A stretch of DNA of 64,000 bases from the NCBI RefSeq assembly GCF_022430545.2, contig NZ_CP092488.2, positions 4,464,001-4,528,000 of the forward strand. Direction: 5' to 3'. The notes under the pieces are model-generated. The model was not told the origin of the DNA. It did not search any database and saw only the letters and a program-made list of their open reading frames with translations. Made by a program: the position numbers and the translations under genes. Source of the DNA: Mycobacterium paraterrae (lineage in GTDB: Bacteria; Actinomycetota; Actinomycetes; Mycobacteriales; Mycobacteriaceae). Shown here in pieces: positions 24,562 through 31,963 of the stretch; positions within the stretch are counted from its first letter, which is position 1; each line of letters starts with the position of its first letter.

Positions 24562-26250
24562 CTAATCAACCAGGGGAGCGGCCCAGTGAATCGCGGTCCC
24601 GCCAGTCGCCGGCGTGCTGATCGCGCAGACACCGCCTACCTGTTCGGCCCGGCGTTGCAAGTTCGCCAAACCGCTTCTCCGCTGGTTCTTCTCCGGAATT
24701 CCGCAGCCGTCGTCGACGACATCGATGCAAAGATCATCGGCGACCGCAATCTTGATGTTCAAGTGTTTGGCGCCCGAGTGTCGGACAGCATTGCTGACGG
24801 CCTCCGCGACGACCGCCTCGGCATGTTGGGCCAATTGCGAGTCAACCGCAGTCATCGGGCCTGACATGTGCAGCGTGGTGGTGATCTCGCGATTCTCGGT
24901 CAGGTCGGCGACGGTTTGTTGAATCTTCCTGCGGAACCCGCCGTCACCGGTTGCCGGTGTTTGCAATTGGAAGATTGTGTTCCGAATGTCCTCAATTGTG
25001 GTTTGGAGGTCGTCGATTGTGCGGTCGAGTCGCGCGACCAGCTCGGGAGAACGGACACGCGCGATGGTTCCCTGCACATCCAGGCCTATGGCGAACAACC
25101 GTTGGATCACGTAGTCGTGCAAATCGTGGGCGATTCGTTCTCGATCCGCGAGGATCGATAGTTCCCGCGAATTTTCGCCCTTGGCCGCTAATGCCAAGGC
25201 GAGAGCGGCGTGGCTTGCGAAGTCGCCGACCAGGTCGAGATAGCTGGAATCGAAGGGGGTTTCGCTTCTGCCGCGTGCGACGGCGATAACTCCTTTGACC
25301 GTTCGTTCATACCGCAGCGGCATGACTATCGCCGAGCGCTCGCCCGCATCGGTGAACGCGGGAATGGGATATCGGAACGACTCGGTGATGAGTGCCTCCC
25401 CGGTACGGAAGACATGGCCCGTTGTTGAGCGATCGACCGGTATCTCTTGCCCGATCACCTCGTCGGCGTGGACGCCGACTGCCGCCGACACGATCAGCGT
25501 TTCGATCTCCTCCGGCGGCAAGTCGGCATCAGACGGAGTAAGGACGATTGCCTGTTCGGCGTGCGAAAGCTTCTGCAGCTCCGTAGCTATCAACTGGAGA
25601 GGCAGACGGGTCGATTGGGCGCCGAGCAGCAGCTCGGTGATGACGCCTCGGCTGGAAAGCAGCCAGTCAGCCCGCCGTTCGCTGCGTTCGAAGAGTCGCG
25701 CATTATCGATGGCAACGGCTGCGGCAGATGCGAATATCCGCACTGCGACCTCGTGGGACTCGCTGAACACCCATCCCGGCCGGTCATCGGTGAGGTACAA
25801 CCCGCTGAATACGTTGCCCTGCAGCGTGATTGGAACACCTAGGAAGGCGCGCATGTCGGGAAAGTCCTCCGGAGCCTGGGCCGCAGCCGGGTGCGCGCTG
25901 AGATCGTCGAGTCGAATGGGTGACGACTGACGCCACACGACGCCGATGAGACCCTTGCCCGTAGGTGTGTCCGTGCCCCTGCCGCTGTGAACGAATGCGG
26001 TCAGGTTCTCATCCGCGTCACGGGTCGCCACCGCGCCGTAGCGGCACCCCGTCAGCTTCATCGCTTCCGTAATGACGCTTTTCAGCGTGGAGTGGGTGTC
26101 GAGGTGTGCACCGATTCCTGTTATCGCGCGCAGCAGCTGTTCGGTCTGCTCGCTTGATTCAAGCAGTGTCCCAAAGGGGCCAGTGGCGGGGACTCCCGCC
26201 GCATGCGGGCCCGACTCACCAAAAGTCGATTCGCCCTTATTGCTGGTCAC
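24562..26250 (-). CDS. DosS/DosT-like GAF sensor histidine kinase lacking the haem-ligand His
   Basis: A 562-residue kinase with the DosS layout: GAF-A (about 45-190), GAF-B (about 215-355), the dimerisation/phospho-acceptor block ERIAHDLHDYVIQRLF with His-378, and a HATPase with EAVSNAVRHSGA and DDGCGIP. In M. tuberculosis DosS, haem iron is bound by His-149 in GFPPYHPPM; the aligned stretch here is QAPEDFPDM, which puts Phe-130 at that place. Haem-based O2/NO/CO sensing is therefore not expected, and another signal or redox input is possible. GTG 26250 has GGAGG nine bases upstream. It lies downstream of a truncated USP gene and a DosR-like box, so it is probably itself DosR-controlled and may phosphorylate DosR. 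Confidence 0.9.
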   Translation of the reverse strand: MTSNKGESTFGESGPHAAGVPATGPFGTLLESSEQTEQLLRAITGIGAHLDTHSTLKSVITEAMKLTGCRYGAVATRDADENLTAFVHSGRGTDTPTGKGLIGVVWRQSSPIRLDDLSAHPAAAQAPEDFPDMRAFLGVPITLQGNVFSGLYLTDDRPGWVFSESHEVAVRIFASAAAVAIDNARLFERSERRADWLLSSRGVITELLLGAQSTRLPLQLIATELQKLSHAEQAIVLTPSDADLPPEEIETLIVSAAVGVHADEVIGQEIPVDRSTTGHVFRTGEALITESFRYPIPAFTDAGERSAIVMPLRYERTVKGVIAVARGRSETPFDSSYLDLVGDFASHAALALALAAKGENSRELSILADRERIAHDLHDYVIQRLFAIGLDVQGTIARVRSPELVARLDRTIDDLQTTIEDIRNTIFQLQTPATGDGGFRRKIQQTVADLTENREITTTLHMSGPMTAVDSQLAQHAEAVVAEAVSNAVRHSGAKHLNIKIAVADDLCIDVVDDGCGIPEKNQRRSGLANLQRRAEQVGGVCAISTPATGGTAIHWAAPLVD

Positions 26251-26348
26251 CAGCTGTAGCCTCCGCGACCCCCGTCACTGGCGATTAGCTTACGCCGGGA
26301 CGTCCAGGAAACGAAGACCCGCTCAGGAGGTCGCTGACGTGACAGCGT

Positions 26349-26492
26349 TCAACGCCGCGCGACGATGGCATGGACCAGCGTCAGCGGAAGGCGACGCTCA
26401 ATGGCATTGCGGGTCGCCCAGCCGACCGCGGCGTCAGACGCAGGTGAGTCGTCGACCCCGACCACGATCCCGACGCTCACGGATGCCGACAT
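26349..26492 (-). pseudogene. Truncated universal stress protein (N-terminal 47 residues)
   Basis: From ATG 26492 the frame encodes a typical USP start, SVGIVVGVDDSPASDAAVGWATRNAIERR split by nothing, through the second beta strand LTLVHAIVA, then ends at TGA after ARR. Intact USPs have about 140 residues per domain; no continuation in any frame is seen in the 98 bases before the kinase gene. A deletion therefore removed the rest. The fragment can still be transcribed from the DosR-like box upstream and may only serve as leader of the kinase gene. Confidence 0.75.
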
Positions 26493-26569
26493 TACGGTCT
26501 CCTTCGCCTCCTGACCGACGTTATGCACGTCTGGCGGTCCCGTCACGATGCGGTGGTCCCTATCTCCGG

Positions 26570-26584
26570 AGGTCCAAAGGCCCT
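26570..26584 (-). promoter_or_regulatory. DosR-like box facing the truncated USP and kinase genes
   Basis: On the minus strand the sequence GGGCCTTTGGACCT fits the core GGGNCNNNNGNCCY of the DosR consensus. It lies about 80 bases upstream of the truncated USP start, a usual activator distance. Confidence 0.5.
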
Positions 26585-26617
26585 TTCCCGCAGCAGATAT
26601 CGAGAGCGCCTCGGCAA

Positions 26618-26634
26618 AGGGGTCTTACGACCCT
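26618..26634 (+). promoter_or_regulatory. DosR-like box before the nitroreductase gene
   Basis: GGGTCTTACGACCC inside AGGGGTCTTACGACCCT is a perfect GGGTC/GACCC dyad with four bases between, matching GGGNCNNNNGNCCC. It ends 60 bases before the GTG start at 26694. Two boxes in this divergent gap would let DosR drive both directions. Confidence 0.6.
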
Positions 26635-26693
26635 GTTAACCGGCCGACAGATCGGTAACCTCCAACCGACGGTGGCGAACCGAAGGGATAGTC

Positions 26694-27674
26694 GTGTCAG
26701 ATCGAGTACCGAGCATCGCCGTGGTCAGGAACGCGCTGCGGGTCGCAAGCCGCGCGCCCTCGATACACAACAGCCAGCCATGGCACTGGGTTTTCGACGG
26801 CCACGCGCTGCACCTATATCTCGATCACCGGCGGCTAGTGAGTGTCGCCGACCGATCCGGTCGCGAAGCAATCATCAGCTGCGGAGCAGTGCTCGATCAT
26901 GCCCGCATTGCCATGGAAGCTGCCGGGTGGCAGGCCGCCACAGAACGGTTTCCCGACCCTGACGATCGAGACCGCCTGGCAATTTTGAACTTTCGCCGGG
27001 CTGACACTACGGGCTATAGCCATCCGAATTACGAACGAGCGATGCTTCGACGCCGCACCTACCGACTTCCACTCCGTCAGCCCGCGTATTGGTCACGCTT
27101 CCTACCTCGCCTGGAAGAATCCATTGAAGACAGCGTCGTCAGGCTAGATGAGATCTCGGACGAATCACGCCCCCAGCTCGCCCGCGTGTCGCATCTTACG
27201 GCGTCACTGCGTCACGAGGATCCCTGGTATGAAAACGAACTACGTTGTTGGACAGCTCCGTTCGCGCTGTATGGAGGGGTGCCGCCCGACAGCCTCGCGA
27301 CCGGTCCAGAAGCGCTCCGCGTCGATGTGCGACGAGATTTTCCCGCCGTCAGCACTGTCGATCGGCGTCGAAGTGACGAGCTCGACGCCTCGCGAATTCT
27401 GGTCTTGTCCACTGCTGACGATTCGCGAATGTCGGTGTTGCGTAGCGGCGAAGCGCTGTCTCAAGTACTTCTAGAGTGCACGATGGCGGGGTACGCGACG
27501 TGCACCCTTACACATCTGATCGAGTTGGATGAAAGCCGCGAGCTTGTACGATGTGTGATCGATCATCGTGGTGAACCTCAGGCGCTGATCCGTGTCGGCC
27601 TCGCACCGCCGATGGAGGCGCCACCGGTGGCGACCCCTCGACTGCCGCTGTCGGAGCTACTGGAAATTCGGTGA
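26694..27674 (+). CDS. Acg-family nitroreductase-like protein (Rv3131/Rv2032 type)
   Basis: A 326-residue protein of the Acg group, fused double nitroreductase-fold proteins found in the DosR regulon. The RAPSIHNSQPWHWVF motif near residue 20 is the family hallmark (FMN-phosphate side), and the LLECTMAGYATCTLTHLIEL and RVGLAPP segments close the fold. Acg proteins have a lid that blocks the usual active site, and they may store flavin rather than reduce substrates. GTG 26694 is preceded by GAAGGGA at a proper distance. A DosR-like box lies just upstream, and the PPOX gene follows after 111 bases. Confidence 0.92.
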   Translation: MSDRVPSIAVVRNALRVASRAPSIHNSQPWHWVFDGHALHLYLDHRRLVSVADRSGREAIISCGAVLDHARIAMEAAGWQAATERFPDPDDRDRLAILNFRRADTTGYSHPNYERAMLRRRTYRLPLRQPAYWSRFLPRLEESIEDSVVRLDEISDESRPQLARVSHLTASLRHEDPWYENELRCWTAPFALYGGVPPDSLATGPEALRVDVRRDFPAVSTVDRRRSDELDASRILVLSTADDSRMSVLRSGEALSQVLLECTMAGYATCTLTHLIELDESRELVRCVIDHRGEPQALIRVGLAPPMEAPPVATPRLPLSELLEIR

Positions 27675-27713
27675 TATGTCGTCCACCGGTGGCATCTTGC
27701 CCGACCACCCGCA

Positions 27714-27727
27714 GGGCCGAAAGCCCC
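27714..27727 (+). promoter_or_regulatory. DosR-like box before the PPOX gene
   Basis: GGGCCGAAAGCCCC fits GGGNCNNNNGNCCC and lies 59 bases upstream of ATG 27786. The central bases differ from the preferred T/A-rich centre, so binding may be weak. Confidence 0.4.
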
Positions 27728-27785
27728 TCGAATTACCGACATGTGTCGCTATGAGCGGTCGCCGAGCCGGCTTACCGTCTCTGAG

Positions 27786-28217
27786 ATGACGAGTACCGAA
27801 CCAATCGCTGTCCTTTCGGCGAGCGAAAGCTGGAACCTGCTGAGCAGCATGGCTTTGGGCAGGCTGGTCACGAGCGTCGACGGCCAGCCAGAGATCTTCC
27901 CCGTCAACTTCGTTGTCCAAGATCGGTCAATACTTTTCCGAACGGCAGAAGGCACCAAGCTTGTCAGTTCCGCCATCAACAATCGCGTGCTGTTCGAGGC
28001 TGACGATCATGGCGCCGCGGGAGCATGGAGTGTGATCGTAAAGGGCACGGCCCGAATGCTTCACACCGCTGAAGAGTTTCAGGCCGCGGACCGCGCACAG
28101 CTTCTGCCTTGGACCGCAACGTTGAAACAGCACTACGTGCGCATCGTGCCGACGTCGATCACCGGACGACGCTTCCACTTCGGCCCTGAACCCGAGCCGG
28201 AATCCACGTATGCCTGA
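27786..28217 (+). CDS. Pyridoxamine-5'-phosphate-oxidase-fold flavin/F420-binding protein
   Basis: A 143-residue split-barrel protein with the LSASESWNLLSSMALGRLVTSVDGQPEIFPVNFVV start common to mycobacterial PPOX proteins (Rv3129-like), ILFRTAEGTK for phosphate contact, and WSVIVKGTARML in the fourth strand. The C-terminus (HYVRIVPTSITGRRFHF) is also typical. It probably binds FMN or F420, but no reaction is known. ATG 27786 starts the conserved part; an upstream start would overlap the DosR-like box. Rv3129 is likewise a DosR-regulon gene. Confidence 0.85.
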   Translation: MTSTEPIAVLSASESWNLLSSMALGRLVTSVDGQPEIFPVNFVVQDRSILFRTAEGTKLVSSAINNRVLFEADDHGAAGAWSVIVKGTARMLHTAEEFQAADRAQLLPWTATLKQHYVRIVPTSITGRRFHFGPEPEPESTYA

Positions 28218-28230
28218 ACCACGGCAGCTG

Positions 28231-28245
28231 AGGACTTTTGGCCCC
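28231..28245 (+). promoter_or_regulatory. DosR-like box before the dosR operon
   Basis: AGGACTTTTGGCCCC matches the DosR consensus core GGGACTTTNGTCCC at 11 of 14 aligned positions and keeps GGAC, the T-rich centre and GNCCC. It is about 80 bases before the USP start at 28326, where M. tuberculosis also has boxes before Rv3134c. Confidence 0.5.
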
Positions 28246-28325
28246 AGATAGTTACGCGACTTAACGAATACCGTGGTGACTACAGCGACGGTGCCTGGCA
28301 TCGAGCGGGAAGGCCCCGGTTTCCT

Positions 28326-29174
28326 ATGAACGAGACACACGCCCAGCCGGCCGTGGTAGTCGGTATCGACGGCTCGACGATGGCGTTGCACGCGGCACTG
28401 TGGGCCATCGATGAAGCCGTCCGCCGGGACATCCCGCTTCGCCTGGTCCACATCGTGGAAAGCGGCGGCGCACCGACCGAGGACACCGCACCCCAGCTGG
28501 CCACGGCCAGGCGGTCGTTAAACCGCGTCGTCAGGGCAGTTGAAGCCACGCACAAGGCCGTGAAAATCGAAACTGACATCGTCCACGGGCAGCCGGCGGC
28601 GTCCCTCATTCGCATCTCCCGGGACGCGGCAATCGTCTGCGTCGGCGCTGTCGGGTCGCACCACTTTCAGCATGGGCGAATCGGCTCAACTGCGTCGGCT
28701 GTGGCCGGCCGCGCCCATTGCGCAGTGGCCATCGTCCATGCGGGGACGCGTCCGGACCGTCCACACGCGAACGTCATCCTTGCCGCTGCCGACGACTTGC
28801 GTCACGTCGAGAGCGTCTTGAAGACAGCCGCTTACGAGGCGACCATGCGCGACGCCACCCTGCGAGTAATCACGTGCTGGCAACCCCCTCGCTCGGATCC
28901 GCTGGCGCTGGAGAAAGGCGACATCGAGATAAGTGCGCAGCTCGAGCGGCACCTGGAGCACTGGCGGTCTCGCCACCGCGATCTTCGCGCGGAGGCCGTC
29001 GCCGTGCACGGCAGTTTGTCCGGCTATTTGACGACGCACGCTGCGGAGCTGCAGTCGGTAATCGTCACGGCGCGCTGCCCTGGTCAGGTGAATGAGGTCG
29101 TCGGTGCGGCAGGTTACGGCGCGTTGGCCGGTTCCGACTGCGTGGTTTTGGTCGTCGATCATCACCACCTATAG
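28326..29174 (+). CDS. Universal stress protein, Rv3134c-like
   Basis: A 282-residue protein with two USP-fold halves (about 10-140 and 150-280). The first half begins VVVGIDGSTMALHAALWAIDEA. The ATP-binding glycine pattern is degenerate in both halves (GAVGSHHFQHGRIGS; no clear copy in the second), so nucleotide binding may be weak. Its place directly before dosR matches Rv3134c, co-transcribed with dosR-dosS in M. tuberculosis. A 45-base gap separates it from dosR. Confidence 0.9.
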   Translation: MNETHAQPAVVVGIDGSTMALHAALWAIDEAVRRDIPLRLVHIVESGGAPTEDTAPQLATARRSLNRVVRAVEATHKAVKIETDIVHGQPAASLIRISRDAAIVCVGAVGSHHFQHGRIGSTASAVAGRAHCAVAIVHAGTRPDRPHANVILAAADDLRHVESVLKTAAYEATMRDATLRVITCWQPPRSDPLALEKGDIEISAQLERHLEHWRSRHRDLRAEAVAVHGSLSGYLTTHAAELQSVIVTARCPGQVNEVVGAAGYGALAGSDCVVLVVDHHHL

Positions 29175-29219
29175 GGGTCAGTCAAGCATGATGAGTTGGA
29201 ATAATTCTGGAGGTGCGTC

Positions 29220-29870
29220 TTGGTTGTAAGTGTCTTCCTCGTCGACGATCACGAGGTGGTTCGCCGTGGGATTGTTGATCTGCTCGGTGCCGATCCCGAT
29301 TTGGAAGTAGTGGGTGAAGCAGGGACGGTGGCAGAAGCCAAGACGCGAATAGCGGCGGTGCGTCCCGACGTCGCGGTTCTCGACGTTCGCCTGCCCGACG
29401 GCAGCGGAATCGAACTGTGCAGGGATCTGCTTTCGGACATACCTGACTTGCGATGCTTGATGTTGACGTCGTTCACTTCCGACGAGGCAACGCTAGACGC
29501 CATACTCGCCGGCGCGAGTGGATATGTTGTCAAAGACATCAAGGGCATGGAGCTTGCCCAGGCAATCAAAGATGTCGGGGCCGGTCGATCCCTACTGGAC
29601 AATCGCGCCGCTGCAGCGTTGATGGCAAAGCTGCGCGGCGCAGCCGAGCGCAGCGACCCGCTGGTCGGGTTGACCGACCAAGAACGCACCTTGCTGGGCC
29701 TGCTCAGCGAGGGATTGACCAACAAACAGATCGCTGCCCGCATGTTCCTTGCCGAAAAGACGGTAAAGAACTACGTGTCTCGTCTCCTGGCAAAGCTTGG
29801 AATGGAACGCCGAACACAGGCCGCTGTGTTCGCGTCGAAACTCCAGTCCGACGAGCGGCCACCACGGTGA
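29220..29870 (+). CDS. dosR: Dormancy response regulator DosR/DevR
   Basis: A 216-residue NarL-type regulator almost identical to M. tuberculosis DosR. The receiver domain (1-120) has the acidic pair VDD and the phosphoacceptor Asp-55 in VAVLDVRLPDGSGIELC; the GASGYVVKDIKGMELA linker follows. The LuxR-type HTH is GLTDQERTLLGLLSEGLTNKQIAARM to EKTVKNYVSRLLAKLG. The start is TTG 29220 with GGAGG at 29209-29213; no ATG or GTG gives the conserved N-terminus VVSVFLVDDHEVVRRG. It activates hypoxia and NO genes through boxes like those seen in this region, and is followed by its kinase. Confidence 0.98.
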   Translation: MVVSVFLVDDHEVVRRGIVDLLGADPDLEVVGEAGTVAEAKTRIAAVRPDVAVLDVRLPDGSGIELCRDLLSDIPDLRCLMLTSFTSDEATLDAILAGASGYVVKDIKGMELAQAIKDVGAGRSLLDNRAAAALMAKLRGAAERSDPLVGLTDQERTLLGLLSEGLTNKQIAARMFLAEKTVKNYVSRLLAKLGMERRTQAAVFASKLQSDERPPR

Positions 29871-29906
29871 CGACCGTTGGATCCGCGGCGGTCTGAACGC
29901 GCTCCC

Positions 29907-31625
29907 GTGACCGAGTCCACCGATACGGCCGGCGGCGCGCCCGTAGTCCGAAATGCATTGTCACAGCTTCGCTTACGTGAGTTACTCGCGGAGGTCGAGG
30001 ACCGGATCGCTCAAATTATCGAGGGGCGCGATCGACTCGACGGATTAGTCGCGGCGATGCTGGCGGTTACCTCCGATCTCGACCTCGACACCACGCTGCG
30101 CACCATTGTCCGCACCGCAATGCATCTGGCGGAGGCCCGTTATGGGGCGCTCGGCGTTCGGGGGAGCGGACATGACCTGTCGGCGTTCATCCACGAGGGA
30201 ATAGATGCCGCCACACACGAGCGCATTGGCCACCTCCCACAGGGGCGCGGCGTACTGGGCACGTTGATCACGGATCCGAAGCCAATCCGACTGGACGACA
30301 TCGCGCTACACCCGTCGTCGGTCGGGTTTCCGCCACACCATCCGCCCATGAGCTCGTTCCTCGGTGTACCCGTGCGAATCCGCGACGAGGTGTTCGGCAA
30401 CCTTTATCTGACCGAGAAGCTGAACGGACACTCGTTCAGCGAAGACGACGAGGTGCTCGTCGAAGCTCTAGCCGCTGCTGCCGGCGTCGCCATCCAGAAC
30501 GCTCGACTCTACGAGCAATCTCGCGCCAGGCAAGCGTGGGTCGCCGCGACTCGTGACATCGCCACGGAGTTGCTGGCTGGCACCGATCCAACGACGGTAT
30601 TTCGAATGATTTCTGACCAAGCGCTGAAACTGTCTGGAGCTCAATCGATCTTGGTCGCCGTTCCGATCGAGGCTGACATTGGATCGTCGGAGATCACCGA
30701 GCTATTGGTGACCGAGATGTCCGGACAGACCCCGGAGTTCACCGAGCCCCCCACGATTATGGTGCGCGCTAGTGAGATCGGCAGCGCATTTTTGGATCGC
30801 GTTCCGCGGCGATTCGACCGGCTCCATCTCGAAATGGGCGGCATACAGGTCGAACCAGGCCCCGGACTGGTATTGCCTTTGCGCGCGACGGGAAAGGTCG
30901 CCGGTGTTCTTGTCGCGTTAAGGTCCAGTCGCGCAGTGCCATTCACGGACGACGATCAAGAGATGATGGCCGTTTTCGCTGACCAGGCCGCAGTTGCCTG
31001 GCAGCTGGCCACAGCGCAGCGCGCAGCGCGTGAGCTGGACGTGATCACTGACCGTGACCGCATCGCACGAGATCTGCATGAGCACGTCATTCAGCGACTG
31101 TTCGGACTCGGGCTCGCGCTTCAAGCAACGATTCCGAGGACGCGATCTGCCGAAGTGGAACAACGGCTCTCACAGTACGTTGATGATTTACAGGCCATTA
31201 TCGGCGAGATCCGGACGACGATATTCGACCTTCATGGCCCGGCCACGGGTATGGCCCGATTGCGTCAGCGGCTCGACGAGGCGATCACGCAATACTCCAC
31301 CGAAAACTTGCGCATTACTACGCAGTTCTCGGGGCCCCTGTCAGCCGTCAGCGATTCGCTCGCCGAACACGCGGAAGCGGTTGTGCGGGAGGCGGTCAGC
31401 AATGCCGCCCAACACGCACACGCAACTGAAGTGGACATCATCGTCAAGGTGGACGGAGATCTCTCCATCGAGGTGCGCGATGACGGGCGCGGGATTTCGG
31501 AGCGCACCAAGCGAAGCGGGCTGATGAACATGCGCTACCGCGCCCAGAAGGCCAACGGCGCTCTCGTCATTGAAACTCCCGCTACTGGCGGAACGGTCCT
31601 GCGGTGGTCGGCTCCGCTGCGTTAG
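29907..31625 (+). CDS. dosS: Haem-type sensor histidine kinase DosS/DosT
   Basis: A 572-residue kinase following dosR. GAF-A carries GFPPHHPPM; its second His (residue 145 here) aligns with the haem ligand His-149 of M. tuberculosis DosS, so O2/NO/CO sensing is expected. Tyr-148 of DosS is His here, a change next to the ligand. GAF-B follows, then the phospho-acceptor block RDRIARDLHEHVIQRLF (His-391) and HATPase motifs EAVSNAAQHAHA and DDGRGI. GTG 29907 was chosen because it leaves an N-terminus of DosS length; TTG 29877, only six bases after dosR, is an alternative adding ten residues. Neither has a clear ribosome-binding site, which suggests coupling to dosR. Confidence 0.93.
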   Translation: MTESTDTAGGAPVVRNALSQLRLRELLAEVEDRIAQIIEGRDRLDGLVAAMLAVTSDLDLDTTLRTIVRTAMHLAEARYGALGVRGSGHDLSAFIHEGIDAATHERIGHLPQGRGVLGTLITDPKPIRLDDIALHPSSVGFPPHHPPMSSFLGVPVRIRDEVFGNLYLTEKLNGHSFSEDDEVLVEALAAAAGVAIQNARLYEQSRARQAWVAATRDIATELLAGTDPTTVFRMISDQALKLSGAQSILVAVPIEADIGSSEITELLVTEMSGQTPEFTEPPTIMVRASEIGSAFLDRVPRRFDRLHLEMGGIQVEPGPGLVLPLRATGKVAGVLVALRSSRAVPFTDDDQEMMAVFADQAAVAWQLATAQRAARELDVITDRDRIARDLHEHVIQRLFGLGLALQATIPRTRSAEVEQRLSQYVDDLQAIIGEIRTTIFDLHGPATGMARLRQRLDEAITQYSTENLRITTQFSGPLSAVSDSLAEHAEAVVREAVSNAAQHAHATEVDIIVKVDGDLSIEVRDDGRGISERTKRSGLMNMRYRAQKANGALVIETPATGGTVLRWSAPLR

Positions 31626-31963
31626 TCCCACGTCCAAAAGCCTTACTGGCAAGAATGTTTCGTGAGAAGCGGGAATTGGGGCTCGTGATCCCGACCTGAA
31701 TCTCGTAGACCGGCAGGTACCAAAGTCACTTGATGCGGGGCCCGACGGCCCTGCGCCACCGCAGATCTCCCGGGAAGGATTGCCCTCATGTACTTCGCCG
31801 CCAGCCTCACGACGTCCTCAGTGATCTGAATCAGCGAGATGAGCGACGCGGCACTGACGTCAGGAGCGTCGGAAAAGTCTCAGCCGAATTTTGCCTGGCC
31901 TGAGGCGTTGGGATCTACTACGATATGTAGTAGACGGTGGTTTCGTGTGGTGGGAGATGACAG
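31626..31963. other. Gap between dosS and cydA with a DosR-like box and an operator-like dyad
   Basis: 338 bases without a convincing gene. Two signals stand out. GGGCCCGACGGCCC at 31738-31751 fits GGGNCNNNNGNCCC. CTGACGTCAG at 31854-31863 is a perfect 10-bp palindrome with no assigned role. The dyad just before cydA is listed separately. No Crp-type TGTGA-N6-TCACA site was seen. Confidence 0.6.
31915..31933. promoter_or_regulatory. CTACTAC/GTAGTAG dyad before cydA
   Basis: Perfect 7-bp arms CTACTAC (31915-31921) and GTAGTAG (31927-31933) around GATAT. It ends 30 bases before the cydA ATG and lies where a -10 region would be if TTGCCT (31891-31896) is the -35 element. TACTAC/GTAGTA dyads are used by BlaI/MecI-type repressors in other bacteria; that link is from memory and untested here. 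Repression of cydABDC is the likely effect. Confidence 0.55.

Noticed and set aside
26072..26962. Rightward frame of 296 codons across the kinase start and nitroreductase
   Set aside because: Overlaps two better genes, is extremely rich in Arg, Ser and Pro, and crosses both DosR-like boxes.
31854..31863. Perfect palindrome CTGACGTCAG between dosS and cydA
   Set aside because: Ten-base palindromes are expected by chance in a sequence of this size, and it has no promoter-like surroundings.
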